64,000 nucleotides of DNA. Source: Pseudomonadota bacterium. Its GTDB lineage: Bacteria; Pseudomonadota; Alphaproteobacteria; Rhizobiales; Rhizobiaceae. Every line of letters begins with the position of its first letter. Position 1 is the first letter of the stretch. The stretch spans positions 1 to 64,000 of the forward strand of contig JAIUPA010000035.1 of NCBI GenBank assembly GCA_020161665.1. The letters run 5' to 3'. A model generated the notes under the pieces. That model worked only from the letters and a program-made list of their open reading frames with translations, searched no databases and was not told the DNA's origin. Below are positions 32,998 to 41,585 of this stretch, one piece after another. The position numbers were made by a program, and so were the translations under genes.

Positions 32998-33383
32998 TGG
33001 TTATCGACACGTCGGCGATTGTCGCCATCGCCTTCAATGAGCCAGATGCTGAAGACTTTGAACTGAAAATTATCCATGCGCCACGCCGGTTCATGTCGAC
33101 GGCTTCGGTGCTTGAGCTTTCCATGGTTCTGGAAACGCGTCTTGGCGAAGCCGGCGCGGCAGAGCTTGATCTCTGGCTCCATAAAGCGGGCGTCGAAATC
33201 ATTGCGTTCGACGAGGACCAACTGAGTATGGCCCGCCGTGCCTGGCAACGTTTTGGCAAAGGGCGGCACAAAGCAGGCCTCAATTACGGCGATTGCTTCT
33301 CCTACGCGCTGGCCAAGTCGCGAGGCGAACCATTGCTGTTCAAAGGCGACGATTTCACCCACACGGATATTGACGCCGCCTGA
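32997..33383 (+). CDS. vapC: VapC-type PIN-domain ribonuclease toxin
   Basis: 128 residues with a full PIN-domain acidic set: D4 in MVIDTSAIVAI, E40 in ASVLELSMV, D99 in NYGDCFSYA and D118 in FKGDDF. Known VapC toxins cut tRNA or rRNA when freed from VapB; the target here is unknown. All catalytic residues are intact, so it looks active. It is translationally coupled to vapB. The stop lies 3 bp before the right copy of the direct repeat, making vapBC a compact insert between the glsB-like gene and dpaL. Confidence 0.93.
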   Translation: MVIDTSAIVAIAFNEPDAEDFELKIIHAPRRFMSTASVLELSMVLETRLGEAGAAELDLWLHKAGVEIIAFDEDQLSMARRAWQRFGKGRHKAGLNYGDCFSYALAKSRGEPLLFKGDDFTHTDIDAA

Positions 33384-33386
33384 GAT

Positions 33387-33406
33387 GCGGTTGACGGCAA
33401 GCGGCC
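33387..33406 (+). repeat. 20-bp direct repeat flanking vapBC, right copy
   Basis: Identical to 32666-32685, but here not part of a gene. It begins 3 bp after the vapC stop codon and lies 44 bp before the dpaL start. Confidence 0.95.
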
Positions 33407-33450
33407 CGCGGGTATGGTCCGGTCTTCAGACTGATGCCGGAGCTGCCCGC

Positions 33451-34647
33451 ATGCCGCGTGATTTTTCCCGTTTTGACGCCCGCCTCGCGACCTTTGACAG
33501 GAAGGCCGCGCCCTATCCCGAGGCCTTCAAGGACGTGCTTTCGCTGAAGGCAGCAGACGCAGCGTTCAAGACGGTGTCGACCTGGCCGGGCTATGCCATC
33601 ACCCCCCTCGTCTCCCTCGATGTGCTGGCAGAGGCGACCGGCGTCAAGGCGATCCATTACAAGCAGGAGGCGGCCCGTTTCGGCCTCAACTCCTTCAAGG
33701 CACTGGGCGGTGCCTATGCCGTTTTCCGGCTCATGGCCCAGATCATCGCGGACAAAACCGGCAAGGACGCTTGCCCGCAAGCGGTGGCCGCCGGGGAATT
33801 TGCCGATCTCGCCGCGACAATCACCGTTGCCTGCGCCACTGATGGCAATCATGGCCGCTCGGTCGCCTGGGGCGCGCGGCTTTTCGGCTGCAAGGCCGTC
33901 ATTTTCCTGCACGAGACGGTCTCCACGGCCCGCGAAGAGGCGATTGCCGCCTTTGGCGCGCGCATTATCCGCACCCCCGGCAATTATGATGACAGCGTGC
34001 GCGAAGCCGCCCGCATGGCCGCAGTCGAGGGTTGGAACGTCGTCTCCGACACCTCCTATCCCGGCTATACCGATATTCCGCGCAATGTGATGCAGGGCTA
34101 TAGCGTCATGGCCGAGGAAGCCCTTGGCCAGCTTGGCGATAAACGCCCCACCCATGTCTTTCTGCAAGGCGGCGTCGGCGGTCTGGCCGCCGCCGTCGTG
34201 GCGCATTTGCGCGAGCGTCTGGGAGAGGACGCTCCGTCTTTCATCGTCGTCGAGCCGGAGGCCGCTGCCTGCCTGCTGGCGAGTGCTGAAGCGGGCGTAC
34301 CCAAGGCCGTGACGGGTGATCTCGACACGATCATGGCAGGCCTTGCCTGTGGCGAACCTTCGCTGATTGCCTGGCCCATTCTGGCCGACAGTGTGTGCGG
34401 TTTTATGGCGATTGAGGATGCGGCGGCGGCCGAGACCATGCGGCTTCTGGCGAGCGGCGAAGCCGGTGCAAAGCTGGTGGGCGGCGAAAGCGGCGTGGCA
34501 GGTCTTGCCGGGTTCCTGACGGCGGCAAGCCGGGCCGACTGGCGCAAGCGTCTGTCGCTTGATGACGACAGCGTCATTCTCGTCTTCGGCAGCGAAGGCG
34601 ATACGGACCCGGATCTTTACCAGAAGATCATCGCTTCCGACGCGTAA
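33451..34647 (+). CDS. dpaL: Diaminopropionate ammonia-lyase
   Basis: PLP enzyme, 398 residues, converting 2,3-diaminopropionate to pyruvate and ammonia. PLP lysine K83 lies in LNSFKALGGAYA, the cofactor contacts DGNHGRSVAWGA follow, and the phosphate-binding glycine loop is GGVGGLAAAV. The family is also known as YgeX in E. coli. GGAG before ATG 33451 supports the start; the open frame runs further up through vapC and is not credible. It converges with the LysR gene without a gap. The neighbouring D-amino-acid dehydrogenase and binding protein suggest an amino-acid catabolic locus. Confidence 0.92.
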   Translation: MPRDFSRFDARLATFDRKAAPYPEAFKDVLSLKAADAAFKTVSTWPGYAITPLVSLDVLAEATGVKAIHYKQEAARFGLNSFKALGGAYAVFRLMAQIIADKTGKDACPQAVAAGEFADLAATITVACATDGNHGRSVAWGARLFGCKAVIFLHETVSTAREEAIAAFGARIIRTPGNYDDSVREAARMAAVEGWNVVSDTSYPGYTDIPRNVMQGYSVMAEEALGQLGDKRPTHVFLQGGVGGLAAAVVAHLRERLGEDAPSFIVVEPEAAACLLASAEAGVPKAVTGDLDTIMAGLACGEPSLIAWPILADSVCGFMAIEDAAAAETMRLLASGEAGAKLVGGESGVAGLAGFLTAASRADWRKRLSLDDDSVILVFGSEGDTDPDLYQKIIASDA

Positions 34648-35577
34648 TCAGGCGCCGCCACCCGCATCGCGCAGCGCTTCGAGGAGATCGACAAAGGCCA
34701 CGTCTTCGCGTGTCATCGAAAGCGACGGATTGGTGATGAGGTAATTGCGCACACCCGGCAGATCATCATAGGGCGGCAATTGCCAGAGGCGGCCTTCGCG
34801 CACATAAAGCGTGCCCATCGAGACATTGAGCGGGCCAAAACCGATGCCCGCCTCGATCAATCGCAGAATTTCCTCGTCATTGGCCGACCCGGCAATGCGA
34901 TTGTCGCGAAAGCGATTGCCAAGACCCAGACGCGCCACGGCTTCCAGCCCGGCATCCAGATGATCGCTTTCAAACGAGATGTAATTATGGGCGTCGAGAT
35001 CATCGAGCGTCAGGCCTTGACGCCCGAACAGCGGATGTCTGCGCCCGCAATAAAACCCCATGCGGCTGGAGCCGAGATAGCGGCTGACGAGATCGGGCAG
35101 CGCGCGGTTTAGAATACACACGCCAATCGCCGCCTCGCCCTTGCGCACCCGTTCCACCACCATGCCGGACGGAGCCGTTTCAATCTCGATCTTCACGCCC
35201 GGCTGGCGCTCGTGAAAGTCGCGCAACGCCTGATCGAACAGCGGGCTGTCGATATGATTGGCCACGAGAAGACGAAGCTGGCGGTCGGCCTTGGCACCAT
35301 CCATTGCCAGATCGGCAATGCGTTCAACGCCATGGACGACGCGCAACGTCTCCTCATGAAAAAGCTGGCCGTAATCCGTGAGGCGAAACGTGCCGCGGGC
35401 GCGGTGGATGAGGCGATGGCCGAGCGCGGTTTCAAGCCGCGACAAGGCGTTGGAAACGCTTGGCTGGGTGCGCAACAGGCGTTCGGCGGCGGCCGTGATA
35501 CTGCCTGCCTCGACAATCACCTGAAAGATGAAAATCAGGTTCCAGTCGAGTTCCCGCAAAAAGCGTTCGTTGCGCAT
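34648..35577 (-). CDS. LysR-family transcriptional regulator
   Basis: 309 residues. N-terminal winged helix-turn-helix about 12-70 (FQVIVEAGSITAAAERLL, then TQPSVSNALSRLE) and a C-terminal periplasmic-binding-like effector domain about 95-300. The upstream ATG-free extension was rejected; ATG 35577 gives a normal LysR N-terminus and has a GAAGGGG-like site. It follows the D-amino-acid dehydrogenase gene by 41 bp on the same strand and converges with dpaL, so control of amino-acid catabolic genes here is likely. Confidence 0.9.
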   Translation of the reverse strand: MRNERFLRELDWNLIFIFQVIVEAGSITAAAERLLRTQPSVSNALSRLETALGHRLIHRARGTFRLTDYGQLFHEETLRVVHGVERIADLAMDGAKADRQLRLLVANHIDSPLFDQALRDFHERQPGVKIEIETAPSGMVVERVRKGEAAIGVCILNRALPDLVSRYLGSSRMGFYCGRRHPLFGRQGLTLDDLDAHNYISFESDHLDAGLEAVARLGLGNRFRDNRIAGSANDEEILRLIEAGIGFGPLNVSMGTLYVREGRLWQLPPYDDLPGVRNYLITNPSLSMTREDVAFVDLLEALRDAGGGA

Positions 35578-35618
35578 GCCCTTCTTTCCGGCAGATGCCG
35601 TTTGGAACCTGAAAGCTA

Positions 35619-36863
35619 TCAGATAAAGCGGCGCATGTCGAAAGGACGTGGATCGGCAAAGGGCGCTTCGCCCGTCATCATTTCGGCCAGCAACCGCCCC
35701 GTCGCGGGGCCAAGCGTCAGGCCATGATGGGCGTGACCGAAGGCAAGCCACAGGCCGGGAAGACCGGGCGCTTCACCGATCACCGGCTTCATGTCCGGGG
35801 TGGCGGGACGAAGGCCGAGCCAGGGCGTGTCTTCTAGCGGTTGGCCAAGCGGGAAAATCTCGCGCGCCTTCACCTCACAGCGCGAAAGCTGCACGCGGTT
35901 GGGCGGATCGTTCGGGTCGGCGAGTTCCACGCCCGTCGTCAGGCGAATGCCGCGCGTCATCGGGGCCAGCACATAGCCCACCTCTTCGTCCAGCACCGCA
36001 TGGTTAAGCATCGCATCGCCAACGCCCGCGTAATGCAGGTGGTGCCCGCGCTTGGCCACGAGCGGCACGGAAAGCCCGAGCGGCTTTAAAAGTGTCGCTG
36101 AATGTGCGCCCAGCGCCACAACGACACGTTCCGCCACCTGCGTTTCACCATCCGTTTTGACCTGCCAGCCCGCACCGTCCCGGACAAGCGACGTGACCGC
36201 GCCGCGCAGGATCGTGCCCCCGCGCTCTTCGAAAAGCGCTGCATAACCCTTCGTCAGCGCACCGGGATCGGTGATCGAATAGGGATCGCGCCAATGAATG
36301 CCGCCCACCGCCGCATCCATGAGCGATGGTTCGAGACGGGCAAGCGCGCCACGATCCAGAAGATCGGCGGCAAGGCCGTAATCGCGGGCCATCAGCGCCA
36401 CGCGTTCCGCCCCGGCATCAAGCGTTTCGGCGCTGCGCATCACCTCGATCCAGCCCTGACGGCGCACCAGATGGCCAAGGCCCGCCGCCGTCACCAGCCG
36501 ATCATGTTCGCCAAGGCAGACTTCGAGAAGCGGCAGAAGTTCACCGGCAATCTTCATCAGCCGGTCGTGGCGCGACGCCTGCCAGTAGCCAAACATCCAG
36601 CGCGCGATGCGCGGCAGAAAGGTGGGGTCGTAATGCACCGCCGCTTTCAGGTTGGAGGCATGGCCAAACAGCGAGCGCCAGTCGCGCGGAATGGCATAGG
36701 GGATGACGCAGCAGCGTTCCAGCAGCCCGGCATTGCCAAAGCTTGCCCCCTCACCCGGCAGCGAGCGATCAAGCAGCGCGACGGAAAGCCCGCGTTCCTG
36801 CAAATGAAGAGCGACGCTGACGCCGACAATGCCCGCGCCGAGCAGAAGAACCTGCGATGTCAT
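35619..36863 (-). CDS. D-amino-acid dehydrogenase-like FAD oxidoreductase (DadA family)
   Basis: DAO-superfamily flavoprotein, 414 residues. FAD-binding start VLLLGAGIVGVSVALHLQERG at about 5-25, here given as LLGAGIVGVSVALHL; C-terminal FAD contact GLWLAFGHAHHGLTLGPATG near 371-390, as in DadA. Members oxidise D-amino acids to keto acids and pass electrons to the respiratory chain. The amino acid used is unknown. The gene lies between an amino-acid binding-protein gene (75 bp, with a terminator between) and the LysR gene. The ribosome site is weak. Confidence 0.88.
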   Translation of the reverse strand: MTSQVLLLGAGIVGVSVALHLQERGLSVALLDRSLPGEGASFGNAGLLERCCVIPYAIPRDWRSLFGHASNLKAAVHYDPTFLPRIARWMFGYWQASRHDRLMKIAGELLPLLEVCLGEHDRLVTAAGLGHLVRRQGWIEVMRSAETLDAGAERVALMARDYGLAADLLDRGALARLEPSLMDAAVGGIHWRDPYSITDPGALTKGYAALFEERGGTILRGAVTSLVRDGAGWQVKTDGETQVAERVVVALGAHSATLLKPLGLSVPLVAKRGHHLHYAGVGDAMLNHAVLDEEVGYVLAPMTRGIRLTTGVELADPNDPPNRVQLSRCEVKAREIFPLGQPLEDTPWLGLRPATPDMKPVIGEAPGLPGLWLAFGHAHHGLTLGPATGRLLAEMMTGEAPFADPRPFDMRRFI

Positions 36864-36887
36864 GGGAAACTTCGTCTTATCGAACTC

Positions 36888-36932
36888 AGAGAAAAGCCGG
36901 GCGGCGCGGCAGACGCCACAAGCCGCCCGGCT
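36888..36932 (-). terminator. Terminator/attenuator between the binding-protein and dadA-like genes
   Basis: AGCCGGGCGGC (36895-36905) and GCCGCCCGGCT (36922-36932) pair perfectly over 11 bp with a 16-base loop. On the minus strand TTTTCTC follows. Placement after the binding-protein gene would let that protein be made in excess of the downstream enzymes. Confidence 0.85.
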
Positions 36933-36938
36933 GCTTGA

Positions 36939-37733
36939 TCAGCGCTCCATCTTGTAGATGTCGAGCGAGAAGTACTTGTCGTTGATCGTCTTGTAGACAC
37001 CGTTGGCGACAATGGCATCGAGCGCAGCGTTCAGCTTCGTCTCGAGCGCCTTGTCTTCCTTGCGGATGGCCATGCCCACGCCGTCACCGACATATTTCGG
37101 ATCGGTGATCGGCTTGCCGACCAGTTCGCAGCAAGCGCCGTCCTTGGTCTTTTCCGTCCATTCCAGCATCGGCACGAGGTCGCCGACCTGCATGTCGAGG
37201 CGGCCACCGGCCAGATCGAGGTTCACTTCATCCTGCGTCGGATACTGCTTGATGTCGGCCTTCGGGTTTTTGGCCTCCACAAAGGTGGCCTGCGTCGTGC
37301 CGGCCTGAACGCCGACCGACTTGCCGCCGAGGTCCGGCTTGTCAAGAACGGAAGCGTCCGCGCCCTTCTTCATGACGTAGGTCATGGCCGCCTTGTAGTA
37401 AGGCTTGGTGAAGGCAACCTTCTCCTTGCGCTCTTCGGTGATGAACATCGAGGCGATGATGACATCGTACTTCTTGGCGATCAGGCCCGGAATGATGCCG
37501 TCCCAATCCTGAGCCACGAGTTCGCACTCGGCCTTCATTTCCGCGCAGAGCGCGTTGGCGATATCCACATCGAAGCCGAAGAGCTTGCCGTTGGAATCCA
37601 CCGAATTGAAGGGCGGGTAAGCGCCTTCGGTGGCAATCTTGATTTTCATCGGGCCTTCCGCGCTGGCGGGGGCAGCAACCGCAACAGCGGCCATGATCAG
37701 GCTGGCGGCAAAAGCCGCATGTTTGATGAACAT
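36939..37733 (-). CDS. Polar amino-acid ABC transporter binding protein (ArgT/HisJ family)
   Basis: Periplasmic binding protein, 264 residues. The signal peptide is about 1-25, with cleavage after ASA. The cluster 3 binding-protein pattern is clear: IKIATEGAYPPFN, then GFDVDIANALCAEM, IIPGLIAKKYDVIIASM and VGVQAGTTQ. The Arg/Glu pattern for the amino-acid ligand suggests a basic or polar amino acid. No permease or ATPase gene lies nearby, so it must either work with a transporter encoded elsewhere or feed a shared one. It heads a minus-strand group with dadA-like and LysR genes. Confidence 0.92.
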   Translation of the reverse strand: MFIKHAAFAASLIMAAVAVAAPASAEGPMKIKIATEGAYPPFNSVDSNGKLFGFDVDIANALCAEMKAECELVAQDWDGIIPGLIAKKYDVIIASMFITEERKEKVAFTKPYYKAAMTYVMKKGADASVLDKPDLGGKSVGVQAGTTQATFVEAKNPKADIKQYPTQDEVNLDLAGGRLDMQVGDLVPMLEWTEKTKDGACCELVGKPITDPKYVGDGVGMAIRKEDKALETKLNAALDAIVANGVYKTINDKYFSLDIYKMER

Positions 37734-38066
37734 TATGGTTCCCTCTGGAGCGGTTCGGGCATTTCCTGCCGCTTTTTACGGCAATCGATGCCCCGTCCTG
37801 TTTTTTGACACGCTCCCAGATTACGCGCGTCATTCCGTCGCACAAATTTATATAATGCATCATTATCATAATTCTGGTGAATGTATTCATGGCCGACCAC
37901 GCGGTCCTTGTCGCTGTGCAGCGGGAATTTCGGCGTGACACTCATCCGGCGCATTGTCTCGCGCGTTAGGTTCAGATGAAACACGCGCCGGAGCGACACC
38001 CATGTTCGAAGCCCGAATGACCTTCAAGCCTCAGGCCGCCTTCGTTCCTTGCCCGGGATGTGGCGC
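37734..38066. other. Intergenic region between binding-protein and MFS genes
   Basis: About 330 bp without a convincing gene. A locally AT-rich block holds the inverted repeat ATAATG-CAT-CATTAT (37852-37866), 119 bp upstream of the binding-protein ATG. It resembles a LysR-type T-N11-A operator and lies beside a TATAAA-like sequence on the minus strand, so it is probably the control region of the minus-strand operon. Confidence 0.4.
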
Positions 38067-39386
38067 ATGAGCCTTCCCGCACGGCGCACGCTTTTCTTTT
38101 ACGCCCTGCCCGCCGTGCCATTGGCGGCCATGGCGCTGCCCTTCTACGTGATGGTGCCGACCTTCTATGCGGAGACTATGGGCATTTCGGCAGCGGGGCT
38201 TGGTCTGGTGCTGCTCGTCATCCGCCTTTTCGATGCGGTCAGTGATCCGCTGGTCGGTCTGCTTGCGGACCGGGTTTCGCTGAAATGGGGGCGGCGGCGA
38301 AGCGTTTTTCTGGCCTTCGCACCGGCAGCGGGCTTTGCCGCCTTCATGCTGTTCTGGCCGCCGGAAGGTGCTGGCCTTGCCTATCTCGCGCTCTGGGGGC
38401 TCCTCCTGTCCTTTTTCTATACGGGCGCAACCTTGCCTTACACGGCCTGGGGGGCTGAACTCTCCGGGGATTATCGCGGCCGGACGCTGGTTTCCGCCGT
38501 TCGCGAGGCCGCGACGCTCATCGGAACGCTGGTTGCGATCATCCTGCCCTTTGCCCTGACGATAGCTGGAGGAAGTGACGCGCGCGGTCTCTCGGCGCTC
38601 GCCGTGTTTCTCGCCGTTGCCTTGCCTGCCATGGCGGCGCTTGCCGTCTGGCAGGTGCCGGAACCGACGGATTTGACCCGGCAGAGGGTTTCGTTGGTTC
38701 AGGGTTTGCGGCTTCTCGCCGTCAACCGATACTTCCTGCGGCTGATCCTCGCCTTCCTGCTCAATGGACTGGCGAATGCCATACCGGCGACGCTGTTTTT
38801 CTTCTTCGTGTCGGAAAGGCTTGGGGTCGCGGAATTGCGGGGTCCGTTTCTGCTCCTCTATTTCGTCTGCGGCATCGTCGGCGTGCCGCTTGCGGTGTTC
38901 ACCGCATCCCGTTTTGGCAAGCATCGAAGCTGGTGTGCCGCCATGCTGCTCGCCTGCCTGATCTTCATGCTGGCCGGATTTCTTCGCGAAGGCGATGTGG
39001 TGGCGTTCGCCTTGATCTGCATCACCACCGGCCTGCTGCTTGGCTTCGACGTGACCCTGCCGCCCGCCATTCAGGCCGATGTGATCGACCTCGACACGAT
39101 GACAAGTGGCGAGCAACGGACCGGGCTGTTCTTCGCGATCTGGGGGCTTGCGACCAAACTTTCGCTGGCTCTGGCGACGGGATTGGTCTTCCCGCTTCTC
39201 GCGTTGTCCGGCTTTGTCCCCGCCGGGGCAGAGCCTCAGCCGCCGCAGGCGCTCGCCGCGCTGTCGGCGCTTTACGCCTGGCTGCCCGTCTTGCCGAAAC
39301 TCATTGCGATTGCGCTGATGTGGCGCTTTCCGATTTCAGGCGCCGAGCAGCAACAGATGCGTGTGGCGCTGGAATCCGAAAGGTAG
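38067..39386 (+). CDS. MFS transporter of the GPH (glycoside/pentoside/hexuronide) family
   Basis: About 439 residues with 12 predicted helices. MFS_2-type features: RLFDAVSDPLVGLLADR near 60-76 (the GPH form of the conserved cytoplasmic loop), followed by KWGRRR, and AELSGDYRGRTLVSAVRE in the second loop region. GPH carriers bring in sugars, glycosides or uronates with sodium or protons; the solute here is not known. Three start candidates exist (TTG 38049, ATG 38058, ATG 38067), and only the last has a GGATG-like ribosome site. It converges with the HD-GYP gene, with 5 bp between the stops. Confidence 0.85.
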   Translation: MSLPARRTLFFYALPAVPLAAMALPFYVMVPTFYAETMGISAAGLGLVLLVIRLFDAVSDPLVGLLADRVSLKWGRRRSVFLAFAPAAGFAAFMLFWPPEGAGLAYLALWGLLLSFFYTGATLPYTAWGAELSGDYRGRTLVSAVREAATLIGTLVAIILPFALTIAGGSDARGLSALAVFLAVALPAMAALAVWQVPEPTDLTRQRVSLVQGLRLLAVNRYFLRLILAFLLNGLANAIPATLFFFFVSERLGVAELRGPFLLLYFVCGIVGVPLAVFTASRFGKHRSWCAAMLLACLIFMLAGFLREGDVVAFALICITTGLLLGFDVTLPPAIQADVIDLDTMTSGEQRTGLFFAIWGLATKLSLALATGLVFPLLALSGFVPAGAEPQPPQALAALSALYAWLPVLPKLIAIALMWRFPISGAEQQQMRVALESER

Positions 39387-39391
39387 TGGCG

Positions 39392-40366
39392 TCAAACAAT
39401 CGCGCCGGTCAGCACGATATTGGAGACGAACTTGCGCAAAAGATCCGGATCGAAATGGCCGGCGGAGCGCAGCATCATGTCGATGGTTTCGGATTGCGAC
39501 CAGCCGCGCTTGTAGGGGCGCACGGCCGTCATGGCGTCATAGACATCACAAACGGCGGCCAGACGCGCCGAAAAGGGAATTTTCTCACCGGCAAGCTTGG
39601 CCGGATAGCCCGCGCCATCATATCGCTCATGGTGATAAAGACAGACATCGAGCACGATCTGCGGCATGTCGCCGGATTTTTTCAGGAGCTCATAGCCGCG
39701 TTGCGGATGCGAGCGCATGATAGCGAGTTCCTTGCCCTCGAGCTTGCCGGGCTTGTTCAGCACCTCAAGCGGCAGCACCATCTTGCCCATATCATGTACC
39801 AGACCGGCAAAACCGAGCGTCTTGATGGTTTCCTCGTCAAGACCGAGCGAACGGCCAAACATCACCATCATGGCGCTGACGGCCAGTGAATGAAGGAAGG
39901 TTGCCTCATCGCGGTCACGCAGGCGCGCAATGCCGATCAGGGCAGCGGCGGCATTGCCTTCGGCCTTCATCACCGGACCAAGGACTTCGGTCACATGCTC
40001 CTGGTTGAAGGAATTACCCGTGCGGGCCTTGGAAAAGATATTGCGGACAGCGGAGTTGCAATCCTCGACGGTTTTGCGCGCTTCGCGGATTTCCTCCGCC
40101 GAAAAGCGCTCCAGCATGTCCTTCTTGTAGTCAGCCGGGCTGTAGCTGCCGCTGTGGCTGGCGACATGGGCCGTGCCGTTAACATCGACACCCTTGCCGG
40201 TGTTGATCACAAGACTGATGACGTTGCTTTTGAGAAGCTTGTCGACCTCCTGCGGGGTGCGCAGAAGGAAGGCGCCCTTGGGGGCACCCTTGCCCGACGA
40301 GGGAACTTCCAGTTCCTCGACGAACATTCCGACACGAACCTGATGGAGACGAATGCGTTTCTTCAT
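39392..40366 (-). CDS. HD-GYP domain protein, probable c-di-GMP phosphodiesterase
   Basis: 324 residues, cytoplasmic. The N-terminal about 100 residues match the DUF3391-type domain (RIRLHQVRVGMFVEELEVPS). The HD-GYP domain follows (about 140-315): FLHSLAVSAM, catalytic pair in GLVHDMGKMVLP, MRSHPQRGYELL, and HHERYDGAGYP where GYP is intact. Metal-binding residues appear complete, so hydrolysis of cyclic di-GMP to GMP is expected. No GGDEF or EAL gene is near. The ribosome site is weak. Confidence 0.9.
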   Translation of the reverse strand: MKKRIRLHQVRVGMFVEELEVPSSGKGAPKGAFLLRTPQEVDKLLKSNVISLVINTGKGVDVNGTAHVASHSGSYSPADYKKDMLERFSAEEIREARKTVEDCNSAVRNIFSKARTGNSFNQEHVTEVLGPVMKAEGNAAAALIGIARLRDRDEATFLHSLAVSAMMVMFGRSLGLDEETIKTLGFAGLVHDMGKMVLPLEVLNKPGKLEGKELAIMRSHPQRGYELLKKSGDMPQIVLDVCLYHHERYDGAGYPAKLAGEKIPFSARLAAVCDVYDAMTAVRPYKRGWSQSETIDMMLRSAGHFDPDLLRKFVSNIVLTGAIV

Positions 40367-40672
40367 ATGGCAACTGTTCTGTCTTTTATTCCGCTACCGT
40401 GACAGGCGGCAGACCGAAGCGGGATTGGGAAACCCGCACGAACCCGCCAAAGGTTCCTTGATGTGTCTTGTGGCCACCAAGCCGAGCAATCCTGTCCATC
40501 GAACCTCCAAACGCGTCGCCTTCATGCGCTGCAACCTCCAAACATATACCCCCCAATCGTTTAAAGAGTTTGAAGAAGCCCCCGTAACGCTTGCCGCCGG
40601 CCCCTTGAAAAGCTAGAGAATCATGAGGGGAAACGTGCCGGAATTCCGGGGAAAATCAGCGAAACGGCCACG
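40367..40672. other. Intergenic region between HD-GYP and GntR genes
   Basis: About 306 bp between divergent genes. The only structure seen is a short stem-loop GCGGG/CCCGC (40419-40437). No RNA gene, riboswitch or convincing small ORF was recognised; promoters for both genes should be here. Confidence 0.4.
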
Positions 40673-41422
40673 ATGGATCAGGGAAAACGCAAGTCGCAAT
40701 GGCGCCATCAGGCACTCGCCAATGCGCTTTATTCAAAAATCGCCACAGGCGTCTATCCGGTCGGCAGCGCGCTTCCAACGGAACGCGACATTGCCGCCGA
40801 CGAGCAGGTCAGCCGCGCCACGGTGCGCGAGGCGCTACGCTATCTCGAAAGCCACGGCATGATCCGCCGTCGGCAGGGTTCGGGCACCATCGTGATCGCC
40901 ACCGAGCCGCAGCGCCTGCGTATGCCGCTCGATTCCATCGATGCCCTGCTCTCCTATCCGCGCGACACCGAAACGGTATCTGGCGAAGGCGGCAGACTTG
41001 ATCCCGACGACCCGGCCTTCAGCGAAGCCGAACTGACGGCGGATGGCGATTGGCACCGCCTGTCCTTCTGGCGACGCCGCATCGGCGAAGTCACGCCCGT
41101 TTCGCACATCGATGTCTATCTTCCGCAGGTTTATACCGCCGTTGCGGCTGACATTCCCGCAGGCGGGGCCGTGTTCCAGATGGTGGAAAAGCGGTTTGGC
41201 GTCCATCCCGCCGAGGCGGTCATCCGCATCGATGCGGTACAGATCGACGCCCGTCGCGCCAAGGTTCTGGGCGTCGAGGAAGGGGCAGCGGCGGTGCGGA
41301 TCACCCGCCGCTACAGCGATGAAAACGGGCGTCTCTATCAGGTCTCCGTCGCCGTCTACCCGCAGGACCGCTACGTGTTCGAGACGGTCATTCGCCAGAA
41401 GGCCACCCCTGAAAAGAGCTGA
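40673..41422 (+). CDS. GntR-family regulator, HutC/UTRA type
   Basis: 249 residues. N-terminal winged helix (about 10-80) with SALPTERDIAADEQVSRATV and REALRYLESHGMIRRRQGSG, a textbook GntR domain. A C-terminal UTRA-type effector domain (about 100-240) carries FWRRRIGEVTPVSHIDVYLP and RITRRYSDENGRLYQVSVAV. The ligand is unknown. It stands alone between a divergent HD-GYP gene and an intergenic repeat cluster, so the regulated gene is not obvious. The start ATG 40673 has no strong ribosome site. Confidence 0.88.
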   Translation: MDQGKRKSQWRHQALANALYSKIATGVYPVGSALPTERDIAADEQVSRATVREALRYLESHGMIRRRQGSGTIVIATEPQRLRMPLDSIDALLSYPRDTETVSGEGGRLDPDDPAFSEAELTADGDWHRLSFWRRRIGEVTPVSHIDVYLPQVYTAVAADIPAGGAVFQMVEKRFGVHPAEAVIRIDAVQIDARRAKVLGVEEGAAAVRITRRYSDENGRLYQVSVAVYPQDRYVFETVIRQKATPEKS

Positions 41423-41485
41423 GAGACCGCGAAAAGCCAGGCTCCCAGCCCTGATTGGGTTTCGGCTTTAAATTTTTGTTTTTTC

Positions 41486-41530
41486 GCATGTCGTTATCGC
41501 AAAACCGGTTCCCACTTTTGCGCGACATGC
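41486..41530. repeat. Palindromic intergenic repeat, hairpin 1
   Basis: GCATGTCG (41486-41493) pairs with CGACATGC (41523-41530), and an inner CGCAAAA (41498-41504) pairs with TTTTGCG (41516-41522), around CCGGTTCCCAC. I recall this AACCGGTTCCCAC-centred hairpin as a dispersed intergenic repeat in Brucella, Ochrobactrum and rhizobia. Confidence 0.8.
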
Positions 41531-41534
41531 TTTA

Positions 41535-41571
41535 GAGCGCTGCTCGACCTGATTAAATCAGATCGGCGCTC
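41535..41571. repeat. Palindromic intergenic repeat, hairpin 2
   Basis: GAGCGC (41535-41540) pairs with GCGCTC (41566-41571). Inside lies the palindrome CTGATT-A-AATCAG (41549-41561). It directly follows hairpin 1 and appears to be part of the same composite repeat. Confidence 0.7.
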
Positions 41572-41585
41572 CAAGCTGTTATGTT

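Noticed and set aside
37734..38000. 88-codon minus-strand frame upstream of the binding-protein gene
   Set aside because: No ribosome site and no family features, and it spans the probable operator/promoter block.
40353..40616. 87-codon plus-strand frame between HD-GYP and GntR genes
   Set aside because: Low-complexity, no ribosome site, overlaps the HD-GYP start and has no family match.
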